NCBI GenBank assembly: GCA_028688575.1
Contig: JAQTXW010000010.1
Span: 1 to 53,276, forward strand
DNA from: Methylotenera sp.
Lineage (GTDB): Bacteria; Pseudomonadota; Gammaproteobacteria; Burkholderiales; Methylophilaceae
DNA: 53,276 bases
Reading direction: 5' to 3'
Shown here: positions 36,493 to 47,380 of the stretch, piece by piece
Position numbering within the stretch: position 1 is the stretch's first letter
Layout: the number at the start of each line of letters is the position of its first letter
Made by a program: the position numbers and the translations under genes
Notes under the pieces: generated by a model
Told to the model about the DNA's origin: nothing
The model's input: only the letters and a program-made list of their open reading frames with translations
The model's database searches: none

Positions 36493-37986
36493 TTAATGAG
36501 CTCGCCCTGTGCGCAGAATTGCCACACTGATATTAGCGACTTGTTCAGGGCGCAACTGTTGCCAGCTAAATCGCCAATGCCAATTTCCAGTAGCTGTGCC
36601 TGGCGTATTCATCCGATGTTCGCCATCTAACTGCAAAATATCCTGCATGGGAATAATGGCCAAATTAGCCTGGGTTGCCAAGGCCATGTCTATCAGATCA
36701 TTTGGCATCTTAGGCGTGTAGTCTTCAGCATGCGTAGCATACAAATAGGCATGCACATGCTCACGCTGCTGCTCATCCAGCGCATCATACCAGCCTAGCG
36801 TCGTGTCATTGTCATGCGTGCCAGTGTATACCACGCTATTAGGTGTAATATGTTGCGGCAAATAAGGGTTGTCACTTGTGCCACTAAAAGCAAACTGCAA
36901 TATCTTCATGCCAGGCATATTGTACTTATTTCTCAAGGCATCCACCTCTACCGTGATAATGCCCAGATCTTCTGCAACAAGATTGATATCAGGCTGGGCC
37001 TGCATAACTGCCGCTAGCAATGCATCGCCTGGCGCCAGCACCCAAGTGCCATTAATCGCGGTTTCTTCATTTGCGGGGATTTCCCAGGCGGCTTCCAACC
37101 CCCTGAAATGATCTATACGTACGATATCAAACAAAGCACTCTGAGTTGCCATGCGTGAAACCCACCAGGCAAAATGATCAGCCGCCATTGCCTCCCAATT
37201 GTAATGCGGGTTACCCCAGCGCTGCCCTGTTTCTGAAAAGTAATCTGGCGGCACGCCCGCTACCACCGTCATATTTTTGTCTTCATCTAGCTTAAATAAA
37301 TGCGGCTGCGCCCACACATCAGCGCTGTCATAAGCCACAAATATTGGAATATCACCAAACAAGGCCACTTGCTGACTTTTTGCATATTGTTTGAGCTGAT
37401 GCCATTGCTTAAAAAACACATACTGCGTAAATTTAATCGCCACAATCTGCTCAGCAAGTTCGACCTGCGCATGCTTTAAGGTTTTTTTATCCCGATTTTT
37501 ATATAACGCAGGCCAGGTAGACCAACCTGCCTGATTAAACTTTTCGCGCAAGGCCAAAAACAGGGCAAAATCATCTAGCCAATCGCTTTGGTTCTTGCAA
37601 AAAGCCCCAAACTGCTGCTGTGCCCTTTTGTCCGCTTGTGCTAAATGCTTTGCATAAGCCTTAACAAGTAATGCCGTTTTACTGGTGAGAAGTCCACTTA
37701 CATCTTCTTTGGATAAAAGCCCCTCCGCTTGCAGGGCTTCTAAACTGATAAAATCAGGATTGCCCGCATGCGCCGATAAACACTGATAAGGCGAGTTATC
37801 AGCGTGTGGCATGTTTATGGGCAGCGTTTGCCAGACACGCGCACCTATCTGATGCAGAAAATCCACAAACTGATAGGCACTCGCGCCTAAGTCGCCCGTG
37901 TAAAAAGCACTGGGTAATGAGCTGATATGGAGCAACACACCCGCGCAACGCTGATCTAAAATTGATGCCTTTTTTTGTACCGTCAT
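36493..37986 (-). CDS. malQ: 4-alpha-glucanotransferase MalQ (amylomaltase)
   Basis: Transfers maltooligosaccharide units between chains, releasing glucose; GH77. 497 residues with the family motifs RIDHFRGLEAAWEIP (catalytic aspartate), LVAEDLGIITVEV (catalytic glutamate), and TGTHDNDTTLGWY. It forms the glycogen degradation part of the block with the GH57 enzyme; the ROK kinase gene follows by 2 bp. Confidence 0.95.
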   Translation of the reverse strand: MTVQKKASILDQRCAGVLLHISSLPSAFYTGDLGASAYQFVDFLHQIGARVWQTLPINMPHADNSPYQCLSAHAGNPDFISLEALQAEGLLSKEDVSGLLTSKTALLVKAYAKHLAQADKRAQQQFGAFCKNQSDWLDDFALFLALREKFNQAGWSTWPALYKNRDKKTLKHAQVELAEQIVAIKFTQYVFFKQWHQLKQYAKSQQVALFGDIPIFVAYDSADVWAQPHLFKLDEDKNMTVVAGVPPDYFSETGQRWGNPHYNWEAMAADHFAWWVSRMATQSALFDIVRIDHFRGLEAAWEIPANEETAINGTWVLAPGDALLAAVMQAQPDINLVAEDLGIITVEVDALRNKYNMPGMKILQFAFSGTSDNPYLPQHITPNSVVYTGTHDNDTTLGWYDALDEQQREHVHAYLYATHAEDYTPKMPNDLIDMALATQANLAIIPMQDILQLDGEHRMNTPGTATGNWHWRFSWQQLRPEQVANISVAILRTGRAH

Positions 37987-38147
37987 AACACCCTATTCCA
38001 TAATGCCAACAAGACATCAACTACCTATTCCCATGCACTTATCAACAAGCGAGGGCAAACTTTGACTGCATCATTTAACTAATTACCGCATCATAAGTAC
38101 CACATAAAATGTAGCTTTTTTGACATGAAACTTTAAGTTTCATCACC

Positions 38148-39881
38148 TTATGATTGACCACGCCGCATGGTGCCAGCATTTTCAGCATGACCACCGCCCA
38201 GGCTAATCGCAACATGTAACGCTTCTGGTACAGGTTGCCCCAGCAACACATAAAGATTAATCAGATTTCGGCGGTAGAGTAAATCAAAACTTGCCACACT
38301 ATCTGATGAGTTGTAATCGCCAAACCACCAAAACCAGTCCGAGCCCTCGCAAATAGCCAATTGATGCTCACAGGCCTCAAGCTGATTGGCATCCAATCGC
38401 CCGTCTGCCACCACCTTGTCGTAAACTTTTTTAGCCTCACATAATAAGTCCCAGGCTAAATTCTTGTCCTGACTGCCTATCCATGTGCTAAAAGTCCCAT
38501 ACACCCAGCTGCCAGCTGCCACCTGAGGCAGAATTGGCGCTGAAAGTCCAGCTTTCTCTGCATTTTCAGACTTATAAAAATCCACGATATCACTAAAAGT
38601 AGTCATTTCAATATCAGGGTGATTGACCAAGGCCTCATATAACTCACTAATAAAGTGATAACCATTGTATGGATAGTATTCCCAGGCATTTTCACCATCC
38701 AGAATCACACTCACCACTTGCGCACCTTGGCCAGGATTAGACTGGTGTATTTGCTCTAAACTTTGTACAAAATCATTTACTGCATCTCGTGCAAACATCC
38801 CAGAATACTCAAAGCCTATTTTGTCTGAAAGATTATCATCTCTAAAGAAACATAAAATATCGTGCTTGCCATTCGTTACCCGATAGGGCTGGTATAGATA
38901 AGCATGTTTATCTTCTGCACTTAAATGTGACTTTCTCAGGCTATTGGCTAACACAGCCTGACCTGTCGCTGCCCACTCTACGCCGTTCTCTGCCATAAGT
39001 GAGAGTGCAGCATGAGAAACAGCACCTTCAGCTGGCCACATACCGCGGGACTCCTTACCAAAATGCGCTTTATGGTAGGCATTGGCTGACTCCACATGCG
39101 CTACCGCTCTGCGATACCCACCTTTATATTGCGGATTGTCAGGCAGCGGAGCATCAGGCATTGCATCTAAAGTGGATTTAAAATCCAGCAACAAAGGCAA
39201 AATCGGATGATAGTAAGGTGTCGTAGAGATCTCAACCTGCTTGGAATCCATTAACGCTTTATAACGTGGAATAAGCGCTGCTACCGTTTCCCCGACCACT
39301 TTGGACAGTGCCAGTCGCTCTTCAAAAGTAAAAAGCACGCCTTTGTTCATCAAGGCCTGCACGGTGAGATTATTGCGACGCAAGCTCTCACCGCACCAAG
39401 CCAGGTGGTACCACACCAGCAAGTCTGCTTTGTACTGTACATCTAGATAATGCAAGCTGTCGTGGCCATTAATCGTATCAACAAGCTTATAAAGTTGATG
39501 TAAGCGCTGATAATGCGGGAACGGACTCAGCATCTTTTCATGGTGACTTTTAAAGCAGCTTTCCACAATTAAACGGCACTGCTCATTACTGATGCCACTT
39601 AAATCTTCCTCGGCCAGCAAAGCCAGTAGCGGATCACGAATTTTATTTTGTCTGAACTGCATTGTGTAATCTTCAAGCTGCTCGATCAGAATAGGCACAA
39701 AATTAAATGTCACACGTGCTTTGGGGTTGGCTTCAAGATGAAAAGCCATATCACTATAATCTTTAATTGCATGCAGATACGTCCAGGGCAACACATACTC
39801 ATTAGTGGCCAGGTCGCGATAATCTGGCTGATGCATATGCCAGTAAAGATTGAGGTATAACTTGGAACGTGTAGTAATCAC
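38148..39881 (-). CDS. Glycoside hydrolase family 57 protein
   Basis: 577 residues. N-terminal GH57 motif YWHMHQPDYRD (about 14-24) and the segment GMWPAEGAVSHAALSLMAENGVEWAATG (about 283-310), which includes the conserved glutamate, plus VVSVILDGENAWEYYPYNG with the conserved aspartate region. GH57 enzymes include amylases, 4-alpha-glucanotransferases and branching enzymes that act on alpha-glucans. Placed between malQ and glgC on the same strand, so it most likely trims or rearranges glycogen. Which activity it has cannot be told; glgB for branching is already present, so a hydrolase or transferase is more likely. No signal peptide: cytoplasmic. Confidence 0.9.
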   Translation of the reverse strand: MITTRSKLYLNLYWHMHQPDYRDLATNEYVLPWTYLHAIKDYSDMAFHLEANPKARVTFNFVPILIEQLEDYTMQFRQNKIRDPLLALLAEEDLSGISNEQCRLIVESCFKSHHEKMLSPFPHYQRLHQLYKLVDTINGHDSLHYLDVQYKADLLVWYHLAWCGESLRRNNLTVQALMNKGVLFTFEERLALSKVVGETVAALIPRYKALMDSKQVEISTTPYYHPILPLLLDFKSTLDAMPDAPLPDNPQYKGGYRRAVAHVESANAYHKAHFGKESRGMWPAEGAVSHAALSLMAENGVEWAATGQAVLANSLRKSHLSAEDKHAYLYQPYRVTNGKHDILCFFRDDNLSDKIGFEYSGMFARDAVNDFVQSLEQIHQSNPGQGAQVVSVILDGENAWEYYPYNGYHFISELYEALVNHPDIEMTTFSDIVDFYKSENAEKAGLSAPILPQVAAGSWVYGTFSTWIGSQDKNLAWDLLCEAKKVYDKVVADGRLDANQLEACEHQLAICEGSDWFWWFGDYNSSDSVASFDLLYRRNLINLYVLLGQPVPEALHVAISLGGGHAENAGTMRRGQS

Positions 39882-39990
39882 TTATAAAAAACCTTGATTA
39901 AAATTAAACACCATTTTAGAGATAGCCATGACAAGAAAGCCTGAAGCAAACGCCCCAGCGCCCAGCCACTCAAAAATCAATCGACAACAA

Positions 39991-41283
39991 TCAAACAACG
40001 CGATATAAATCCTGCCCCAGCATATCGGGCGTCACCAATACGATGCCTTTTTCTGAAACATAAAATCGCTTGGCATCCAAGGCAAGATCCACGCCAATCG
40101 CCATGCCTTCAGGAATCACGCACCCACGGTCTAACACCACGTTTTTTAATGTCACATTACGGTTCACCGTAACTTTTGGCAAAATCACCGCACCTGAAAT
40201 TTCGCAATAGCTATGCACACGCACATCAGAAAATAGCACTGTGCTGGTAACCGCTGAACCGCTAATCAAGCACCCACCAGACACTAAGGAATCAGTGGCC
40301 TTGCCTGTACGACCTTCGTCATTAAATACAAACTTAGCTGGAGGCAACTGCTCTTGATAGGTCCAGATCGGCCAATCTCTATCGTATAGATTAAGCTCTG
40401 GAATCACCTTGGTGAGTTCCATATTTGCTTCCCAGTAAGCGTCTATCGTACCCACGTCACGCCAATAGAAATTGCCATTTTTTGCACCTACACAACTATC
40501 AGTAAAGCGATGCGCCTGCACTTTATATTTATTGATGATATAAGGGATAATGTCGCCACCAAAATCATGGCTTGAGTGCGGGTCATCTGCATCGCGTATC
40601 AATTGTTCATACAAGAACTTTGCATTAAACACATAAATGCCCATGCTGGCAAAAGCCTTGCTAGGGTCGTCTGGCATATGCTTAGGGTTGGCAGGCTTCT
40701 CGGCAAACTCCACCACGCGGTCTGTACCATCCACCGCCAGCACACCAAAACCTTTGGCGTCTTCCAATGGCACATTAATACAGGCCACTGTCATATCTGC
40801 ATTGTTGCGCACGTGCGTGGCCAGCATCTTACCGTAGTCCATTTTGTAAATATGATCACCTGCCAGAATCAGCACATATTCACCCCCGCTTTCACGTAAT
40901 AAATCAATGTTCTGATACACCGCATCAGCAGTGCCTTTATACCAGTCTTCAGAAATACGCTGCTGCGCAGGAATAATATTGACGTACTCGTTGAACTCAC
41001 CACGCAAAAAACCCCAGCCGCGCTGAATATGCTGGATTAAGCTTTGTGCTTTATACTGTGTTGCCACATTAATGCGACGGATGCCTGAATTGATACAATT
41101 GGATAATGGAAAATCAATGATACGGAACTTGCCGCCGAACTGCACTGCTGGTTTTGCACGCCAGTCTGTTAAATTCTTTAAGCGGCTACCGCGGCCACCT
41201 GCTAGAATGATTGCAACGGTATTTTTGGTTAATGTACTAATAAAACGATCTGAATGCTGGTCTGTATGTGGTTGCTGAGACAT
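39991..41283 (-). CDS. glgC: Glucose-1-phosphate adenylyltransferase GlgC
   Basis: Makes ADP-glucose for glycogen synthesis. 430 residues; N-terminal nucleotide-binding motif [44 protein letters not shown] (about 26-70), active-site block [31 protein letters not shown], and C-terminal left-handed beta-helix with VLFSDVRV repeats. The start is supported by a strong AGGAGG seven bases upstream. It is divergent from glgB across 173 bp, with possible shared control there. Confidence 0.97.
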   Translation of the reverse strand: MSQQPHTDQHSDRFISTLTKNTVAIILAGGRGSRLKNLTDWRAKPAVQFGGKFRIIDFPLSNCINSGIRRINVATQYKAQSLIQHIQRGWGFLRGEFNEYVNIIPAQQRISEDWYKGTADAVYQNIDLLRESGGEYVLILAGDHIYKMDYGKMLATHVRNNADMTVACINVPLEDAKGFGVLAVDGTDRVVEFAEKPANPKHMPDDPSKAFASMGIYVFNAKFLYEQLIRDADDPHSSHDFGGDIIPYIINKYKVQAHRFTDSCVGAKNGNFYWRDVGTIDAYWEANMELTKVIPELNLYDRDWPIWTYQEQLPPAKFVFNDEGRTGKATDSLVSGGCLISGSAVTSTVLFSDVRVHSYCEISGAVILPKVTVNRNVTLKNVVLDRGCVIPEGMAIGVDLALDAKRFYVSEKGIVLVTPDMLGQDLYRVV

Positions 41284-41440
41284 GATGCCCTCCTGAAGTT
41301 TTTATTTAGTTGCGATTATCTTGCTAGCTGGGCAAACTAGCTTTTTTTACTACGACTGCCATCGATTACATTATAATCAGCTTAAAGCACTATAATCTAG
41401 CTAAAACAGTTTAAATTTAATAAATAGCTAAAAAATAATT

Positions 41441-41450
41441 GGGGGGAAGA
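41441..41450 (+). promoter_or_regulatory. glgB: Ribosome-binding site deciding the glgB start
   Basis: GGGGGGAAGA lies 6 bases before the TTG at 41457. An alternative TTG at 41439 overlaps this purine tract and has no site of its own; ATG at 41493 also lacks one. Confidence 0.5.
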
Positions 41451-41456
41451 GATATT

Positions 41457-43679
41457 TTGGCCAAATCAAAAACAACTCAGGCACCATCAAATATGCACAA
41501 TCTGGCATTAAATCGCATATTGGAGGCTCGTCATCACGACCCGTTTAGCTTTTTAGGGCAGCATGTCACGCACATTGATGACGAAAAATACTATGTTTAT
41601 CGCGCATTCCTGCCTTACGCAAGCAATGTCAAAATCAAAACCGAAGATGACTGGGTGGATTTGGAAAAGACACACCCAGATGGCCTGTTCGAATACACCA
41701 GCCCCGTTGCATTCAAGACCCCATGCCTACTGAAAATTAGTACTGGCGAGCATCACTATGAAACGCATGACCCCTACACATTTAGCTCCAGCATCACACA
41801 AGATGAGCTATATTTATTTGGTGAAGGTCGCCTTAAATTAGCCTACAAAATGCTAGGCGCTCAGCTAATGACACAAGAAGGCGTGACAGGTGTGCGCTTT
41901 GCCGTATGGGCGCCTAATGCTGAACGCGTTAGCGTAACAGGCAGCTTTAACAACTGGGATGGTCGCATCCACCCATTGCGCGCGCATGGCTCAAGCGGTG
42001 TATGGGATATTTTTATCCCCGCGCTCACCACCAGTGACACCTATAAATTTGAAATTCGCAATCGCCATACTGGCGCCGTTTTAGTTAAAACCGATCCTTA
42101 TGGCTTAGAGTTTGAGCCTAGACCTGGCACTGCTGCTAGAATTAGTGACAGCCACCACCAATGGGAAGACCGTCAGTGGCTGGAAGCGCGCAAACATCGT
42201 GATTGGCTACACGCACCGTTCAACTGCTATGAAGTGCACCTGGGCTCATGGCAGCGCAATAAAAAAGGACATTTTCTTACCTACCGTGAATTGGCAAAAA
42301 CACTGGTGCCACATGTGGCTGCCATGGGTTACACCCACGTTGAACTGTTACCTATTTCAGAGCATCCTCTTAATGAGTCATGGGGCTACCAGACCACTGG
42401 CTACTTTGGCGTTACCAACAGATTTGGCTCACCCGATGATTTACGTTTCCTGATAGACGCATTTCACCAGGCTAATATCGGTGTGATTCTAGACTGGGTA
42501 CCAGGCCATTTTCCTAAAGACGACTGGGCGCTAGCACGCTTTGACGGCACTGCACTATATGAACATGAGGACCCTCGCCTAGGCGAACATCAAGACTGGG
42601 GTACTTATATATTCAATTACGGCCGCAACGAAGTACGTAATTTCCTGATTTCAAACGCCTATTACTGGTTGCAAGAGTTCCACATTGATGGCTTGCGTGT
42701 CGATGCCGTCGCCTCTATGCTCTATCTGGACTACTCACGCAATCCTGGTGAGTGGATTCCCAACAAGTTTGGCGGACGCGAAAACCTTGATGTCATTGAC
42801 TTTTTGAAACAACTGAATGTAATGGTCGGTGAAGATTTTACAGGAGTGCTTACTATCGCTGAAGAATCCACTGCATGGCCTATGGTTTCTCGCCCTGTCT
42901 ACCTTGGCGGCTTGGGCTTTAGTATGAAGTGGAACATGGGCTGGATGAATGACACGCTTAGCTACATCGAAAACGACCCAGTGCACAGACGCTACTACCA
43001 CGACAAGCTCACCTTTGGGCAACTGTATGCCTACTCTGAAAACTTTGTATTACCCTTCTCTCACGATGAAGTGGTACATGGCAAAAAATCACTGTTAGAC
43101 AAAATGCCTGGCGATGCCTGGCAAAAATTTGCCAATTTGCGCTTGCTAACGACTTACCAAATGACCTCTCCTGGTAAAAAACTTAACTTCATGGGCAATG
43201 AAATAGGTCAGGGTCGCGAATGGAATGTTAACACCAGCCTGGATTGGCACTTGGTTAACAATGATTATGAAGGCCATGAGTGGCATCAGGGCATACAAAA
43301 AACCCATACCGATTTAAACAATCTATACAAAACGTTACCCGCGCTCCACACCCTAGACTTTGAACACCAGGGGTTCGAGTGGATAGACTGTCATGACACC
43401 GAACAATCTATTATCAGCTACGTTAGACGCGGACTTGATAATAGTTTTGTTATAATAGTGTTGAACTTCACACCAGTGTTGCGCAATCAGTATCGCATTG
43501 GCGTGCCTCAGGCTGGCATCTATCATGAAATTTTTAACAGTGATGCAAGCTGTTACGGTGGCAGCAATCAAGGCAATAGTGATAATCTACACACAGAGAA
43601 TGCACCTTGGATGCACCATGCGCAATCACTTGTGATTACATTACCACCGCTCGCTGCAATCATTTTACAAATAAAATAA
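41457..43679 (+). CDS. glgB: 1,4-alpha-glucan branching enzyme GlgB
   Basis: Introduces alpha-1,6 branches into glycogen; GH13. 740 residues from TTG 41457: two N-terminal beta-sandwich (CBM48) modules, including WAPNAERVSVTGSFNNWDG, then the (beta/alpha)8 barrel with nucleophile region HIDGLRVDAVASMLYLDY, acid/base region LTIAEESTAWP, and FVLPFSHDEVVHGKKSLL. The rare TTG start is chosen for the ribosome-binding site; ATG at 41493 is possible. It opens the + run glgB-pgi, divergent from glgC. Confidence 0.96.
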   Translation: MAKSKTTQAPSNMHNLALNRILEARHHDPFSFLGQHVTHIDDEKYYVYRAFLPYASNVKIKTEDDWVDLEKTHPDGLFEYTSPVAFKTPCLLKISTGEHHYETHDPYTFSSSITQDELYLFGEGRLKLAYKMLGAQLMTQEGVTGVRFAVWAPNAERVSVTGSFNNWDGRIHPLRAHGSSGVWDIFIPALTTSDTYKFEIRNRHTGAVLVKTDPYGLEFEPRPGTAARISDSHHQWEDRQWLEARKHRDWLHAPFNCYEVHLGSWQRNKKGHFLTYRELAKTLVPHVAAMGYTHVELLPISEHPLNESWGYQTTGYFGVTNRFGSPDDLRFLIDAFHQANIGVILDWVPGHFPKDDWALARFDGTALYEHEDPRLGEHQDWGTYIFNYGRNEVRNFLISNAYYWLQEFHIDGLRVDAVASMLYLDYSRNPGEWIPNKFGGRENLDVIDFLKQLNVMVGEDFTGVLTIAEESTAWPMVSRPVYLGGLGFSMKWNMGWMNDTLSYIENDPVHRRYYHDKLTFGQLYAYSENFVLPFSHDEVVHGKKSLLDKMPGDAWQKFANLRLLTTYQMTSPGKKLNFMGNEIGQGREWNVNTSLDWHLVNNDYEGHEWHQGIQKTHTDLNNLYKTLPALHTLDFEHQGFEWIDCHDTEQSIISYVRRGLDNSFVIIVLNFTPVLRNQYRIGVPQAGIYHEIFNSDASCYGGSNQGNSDNLHTENAPWMHHAQSLVITLPPLAAIILQIK

Positions 43680-43707
43680 CTTAAACACATAAAGCTCGAT
43701 CATCAAC

Positions 43708-45366
43708 ATGGCTAGACTTAATCAATTACCAGTGTGGCAAAAACTTTGCCAACACGAACAAGAAATTGCTGATTTACACATGCGGGATATTTTTGCAAAT
43801 GACCCCAATCGTTTTGACAAATATCACCTGAAATTTTCCGACATACTGTTTGATTACTCTAAGCATCGTATAACCGATGAAACCTTGCCGCTGTTATTTC
43901 AGTTGGCACGTGAAGCTAATATCGAACAATGGCGCGATAAAATGTTTTCGGGTGAAAAAATCAACATCACAGAAAACCGCGCGGTATTGCACACTGCATT
44001 GCGTAACCGTGCTAATACACCTGTCTATGTAGATGGTCATGATGTCATGCCGGATGTCAATGCCGTGTTAGCACAGATGCGTGAATTTACAAACAAAGTA
44101 CGTAGCGGCAAATGGATGGGCTACACTGGCAAACGCATTACCGACATCATCAATATTGGCATTGGCGGCTCTGACTTGGGCCCTGTGATGGTATGCGACG
44201 CATTAAAACCCTACGCAAACCCTGATTTAAAAGTACATTTTGTTTCAAATATTGATGGCGCACATTTGATGCGCGCTTTAAATGTATGCAACCCTGAAAC
44301 CACCCTGTTTATTGTGGCTTCAAAAACCTTTACCACACAAGAAACCATGACCAATGCCATGTCTGCCCGTGCATGGTTCTTGAACTCAGCTAAGGACAAT
44401 GCGTTTGTCGCCAAACATTTTGTTGCGCTATCAACCAACACCAAAGCCGTTCAGGATTTTGGCATCGATACCGTCAATATGTTTGCCTTCTGGGATTGGG
44501 TGGGCGGTCGTTATTCACTGTGGTCCGCGATTGGGCTATCAATCGCCTTGTATGTTGGCATGGATAACTTTGAAGAGCTGCTCCAAGGTGCCTTTGAGAT
44601 GGACGAGCATTTCAAAACCGCACCATTAGAGCAAAATATGCCTGTCATCATGGCGCTGATCGGCGTCTGGTATAACAATTTCTTCCATGTTGACTCACAA
44701 GCCATATTGCCCTATGACCAGGGACTGTCGCGCTTTCCTGCCTATTTACAACAAGCCGACATGGAAAGTAACGGTAAATTCATATGCCGTGATGGCAGCC
44801 GAGTCACCTACAAAACAGGCCCTGTTATCTGGGGTGAGGCTGGCACCAATGGTCAGCATGCTTTTTACCAGCTCATTCATCAGGGCACGCAAATCGTACC
44901 TGCCGACTTTTTGATACCAGTGCATAGTCATTACAAAGTGAGCAGTAATGGGCATGCGCATCATAAAATTCTTTTAGCCAACTTTTTAGCACAGACCCAA
45001 TCACTCATGCTCGGCAAAACCAAAGAACAAGCGCGAGCAGAGCTTGAAAAACAAGGTTTATCTGGTGAGGCCCTTGAGAGTCTTCTGCCACATAAAATGT
45101 TTGAAGGTAACCGCCCCACTACTTCTATTCTGTTTGACAAATTAACACCCAATACACTGGGTAAATTGATTGCGCTATATGAGCACAAAATATTTGTGCA
45201 AGGCATCATCTGGGACATTAACAGTTACGACCAATGGGGGGTGGAATATGGCAAGCAGATTGCACAACAAATCTTGCCACAATTAAGCAATGAGGAGATT
45301 GTCACTAACTATGACAGCTCAACTAATGGTCTCATCAACTATACCAAAGCACTTAAAATTGAATAA
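43708..45366 (+). CDS. pgi: Glucose-6-phosphate isomerase
   Basis: Interconverts glucose-6-phosphate and fructose-6-phosphate. 552 residues, the normal length, with [19 protein letters not shown], the PGI signature [16 protein letters not shown]-type block ([19 protein letters not shown]) and the C-terminal PGI signature [32 protein letters not shown]-like ([15 protein letters not shown]). It lies 28 bp after glgB, so both are likely co-transcribed; it links gluconeogenic or ribulose-monophosphate-pathway sugar phosphates with glycogen synthesis. Confidence 0.97.
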   Translation: MARLNQLPVWQKLCQHEQEIADLHMRDIFANDPNRFDKYHLKFSDILFDYSKHRITDETLPLLFQLAREANIEQWRDKMFSGEKINITENRAVLHTALRNRANTPVYVDGHDVMPDVNAVLAQMREFTNKVRSGKWMGYTGKRITDIINIGIGGSDLGPVMVCDALKPYANPDLKVHFVSNIDGAHLMRALNVCNPETTLFIVASKTFTTQETMTNAMSARAWFLNSAKDNAFVAKHFVALSTNTKAVQDFGIDTVNMFAFWDWVGGRYSLWSAIGLSIALYVGMDNFEELLQGAFEMDEHFKTAPLEQNMPVIMALIGVWYNNFFHVDSQAILPYDQGLSRFPAYLQQADMESNGKFICRDGSRVTYKTGPVIWGEAGTNGQHAFYQLIHQGTQIVPADFLIPVHSHYKVSSNGHAHHKILLANFLAQTQSLMLGKTKEQARAELEKQGLSGEALESLLPHKMFEGNRPTTSILFDKLTPNTLGKLIALYEHKIFVQGIIWDINSYDQWGVEYGKQIAQQILPQLSNEEIVTNYDSSTNGLINYTKALKIE

Positions 45367-45397
45367 CGCATGATGAGGTAATTGAAGTCTCAACCTT

Positions 45398-45430
45398 AAG
45401 CCCGATGAAAAAACGCATTGGGCTTTTTTA
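45398..45430 (+). terminator. Intrinsic terminator after pgi
   Basis: Stem AAGCCCGATG (45398-45407) with CATTGGGCTT (45416-45425), 10 bp with one G-T pair, 8-nt loop AAAAAACG, followed by TTTTTA. Confidence 0.88.
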
Positions 45431-45457
45431 TCATGCAATACTTAACCATATTAAAAA

Positions 45458-46276
45458 ATGAACATGCCTAATTTAGACCGGTATAAAGTGAATCCTAAAA
45501 AATTCTCGCTCCAGGATTATGATGCAAGAGATAAATCTGAACGCACTGGCACTAAGGAGCAGAATGCTACAGACCTGACGGCATTAGCGGCTGAAATTAA
45601 TCAATTGCAAGATATCCTGCATGCAGAAGGCAAGCGCAAAGTGCTGCTTGTACTGCAAGGCATGGATGCAAGCGGCAAAGATGGAATAGTGCGCCATGTG
45701 TTTCGCGAAACCGACCCCTTAGGCATACGCCTGGCAAGTTTTAAAGCCCCAAGCAAGAATGAACTGGCACACGATTATTTATGGCGCGTACATCAGCAGG
45801 TGCCGAGTGCGGGGGAGCTGGTTATTTTCAACCGCAGTCACTATGAAGACGTACTGATTGTAAAAGTACACCACTGGATTGATGATGCAGAATGCAAACG
45901 CCGCTATGCACAAATCAACGACTTTGAACGACTCTTGTCAGAAACAGGCACGACTATCATCAAGTGTTTTCTGCACATCACCAAAGAAGAGCAAAAAAAG
46001 CGCATGCAGGAACGCTTGGATAACCCAGAAAAAAGTTGGAAATTCAACCCTGCAGATCTTGATGAACGTGCCTTATGGCCTGATTACATGCAAGCCTATG
46101 AGCAAGCAATCAAAGCCACCTCTACTGACTACGCGCCTTGGTATATTATCCCTGCAGACTCAAAAACCAGTCGCAATCTGCTGGTGTCAAGACTATTGCT
46201 CAACACCTTAAAAAACATGAAGCTCAAGTATCCAGCCACACCGCCAGATTACCAGTCGATAGTGATTCAAGATTAG
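45458..46276 (+). CDS. Polyphosphate kinase 2-family phosphotransferase
   Basis: 272 residues. Walker A VLQGMDASGKDGIVRHVFRETDP (about 65-87), lid/Walker B region VIFNRSHYEDVLIVKVHHW (about 124-142). PPK2 proteins transfer phosphate between polyphosphate and nucleoside mono- or diphosphates, often making ADP or ATP from polyphosphate. It stands alone after a terminator; the adjacent glycogen genes share the theme of storage compounds, and ATP from polyphosphate could serve GlgC or the sugar kinases, but no operon link is visible. Confidence 0.9.
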   Translation: MNMPNLDRYKVNPKKFSLQDYDARDKSERTGTKEQNATDLTALAAEINQLQDILHAEGKRKVLLVLQGMDASGKDGIVRHVFRETDPLGIRLASFKAPSKNELAHDYLWRVHQQVPSAGELVIFNRSHYEDVLIVKVHHWIDDAECKRRYAQINDFERLLSETGTTIIKCFLHITKEEQKKRMQERLDNPEKSWKFNPADLDERALWPDYMQAYEQAIKATSTDYAPWYIIPADSKTSRNLLVSRLLLNTLKNMKLKYPATPPDYQSIVIQD

Positions 46277-46347
46277 GGGTACACAAGGTTACTGGTGCGT
46301 ACCCAAAAGCAGCAAAACAGACCAGTTGCCAAACTTTCTAAGCAAGA

Positions 46348-47361
46348 TTAGCGCAGCTTTACTTCACCCGCATTCACAAGCTGCCTGGCAAGCACATCGC
46401 CTATTGTGGCACTGACACTCGCGCCGATACGCTTTGCAATTCGGCTGGCAAGGTCATCCTGATAAGTAAAATCAACCATATTTTCCTGTTTGATGACCTC
46501 GCGTGCGACATAGTCTGCACTGCCAATCGCATCGGCTAAGCCAATCTTGATACTTTGCTCGCCGCTCCAGAACAAGCCGCTGAATGTTTCATCATTCTCT
46601 TTAAGTCGAGCACCACGCCCCTCTCTGACAACCGTTTTAAATTGTTCGTGAATTTCATTCAACATCGTTTGCGCCAAAGCTTGGTGTTTAGGATTAACAG
46701 GAGAAAATGGATCCAGCATGGCTTTATTTTCGCCCGCTGTCATCAGGCGACGCTCAACCCCCACCTTCTCCATCGCCTCTGTAAAGCCATAACCATCCAT
46801 GAGCACACCGATAGAGCCCACAATGCTGGCTTTATCGACATAGATTTTATCCGCTGCGGCGGCGATGTAGTAGCCACCTGATGCACAAATATCCTCTACC
46901 ACGGCATACACAGGAATATCCGCATGCAATTTCTTTTGGCGCTTGATTTCATCATTAATAATACCCGCCTGCACAGGGCTGCCACCTGGACTGTTAATCC
47001 GCAGAATAATGCCCTTGGTGCCCTTGTTCTCATAGGCATCGCGCAAACTGCTCATCACCGCATCAGCGTTTACATCTCCACCTGCCTGAATAACACCTGA
47101 AATATCAATCAGTGCAGTGTGTTCTTTAAAGTCTTTTTTCGCGCCACCAACCAGACCCAGCGCCACCAGCATCAGCACAAAAAGATAAAGAAATGTCAGA
47201 CTTTTAAAAAATACACTCCAGCGCCTGGCAGTGCGCTGCTCCGTCAATGCGCTGGAAGCAAGACGCTCTAGCGCATCACGTTGCCATTGCGTGTCTTGAG
47301 ATTTATCAGCACTGGGGGCCGCATGCATGTTTGCGGTATTCTGTTGGTTTTCTTCTGCCAT
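46348..47361 (-). CDS. sppA: Signal peptide peptidase SppA (short form)
   Basis: Membrane-bound serine protease degrading cleaved signal peptides. 337 residues: cytoplasmic N-terminus, one membrane helix (about 50-70, VFFKSLTFLYLFVLMLVALGLVGG), protease domain in the periplasm. Catalytic serine in EDICASGGYYIAAAADKI (about 158-175) and the lysine of the dyad in TAGENKAMLDPF (about 207-218). Length fits the single-domain SppA type. It closes the run rluC-phosphatase-Rieske-sppA, 19 bp after the Rieske gene. Confidence 0.93.
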   Translation of the reverse strand: MAEENQQNTANMHAAPSADKSQDTQWQRDALERLASSALTEQRTARRWSVFFKSLTFLYLFVLMLVALGLVGGAKKDFKEHTALIDISGVIQAGGDVNADAVMSSLRDAYENKGTKGIILRINSPGGSPVQAGIINDEIKRQKKLHADIPVYAVVEDICASGGYYIAAAADKIYVDKASIVGSIGVLMDGYGFTEAMEKVGVERRLMTAGENKAMLDPFSPVNPKHQALAQTMLNEIHEQFKTVVREGRGARLKENDETFSGLFWSGEQSIKIGLADAIGSADYVAREVIKQENMVDFTYQDDLASRIAKRIGASVSATIGDVLARQLVNAGEVKLR

Positions 47362-47380
47362 CTTGCTTACTTTCCTATAA

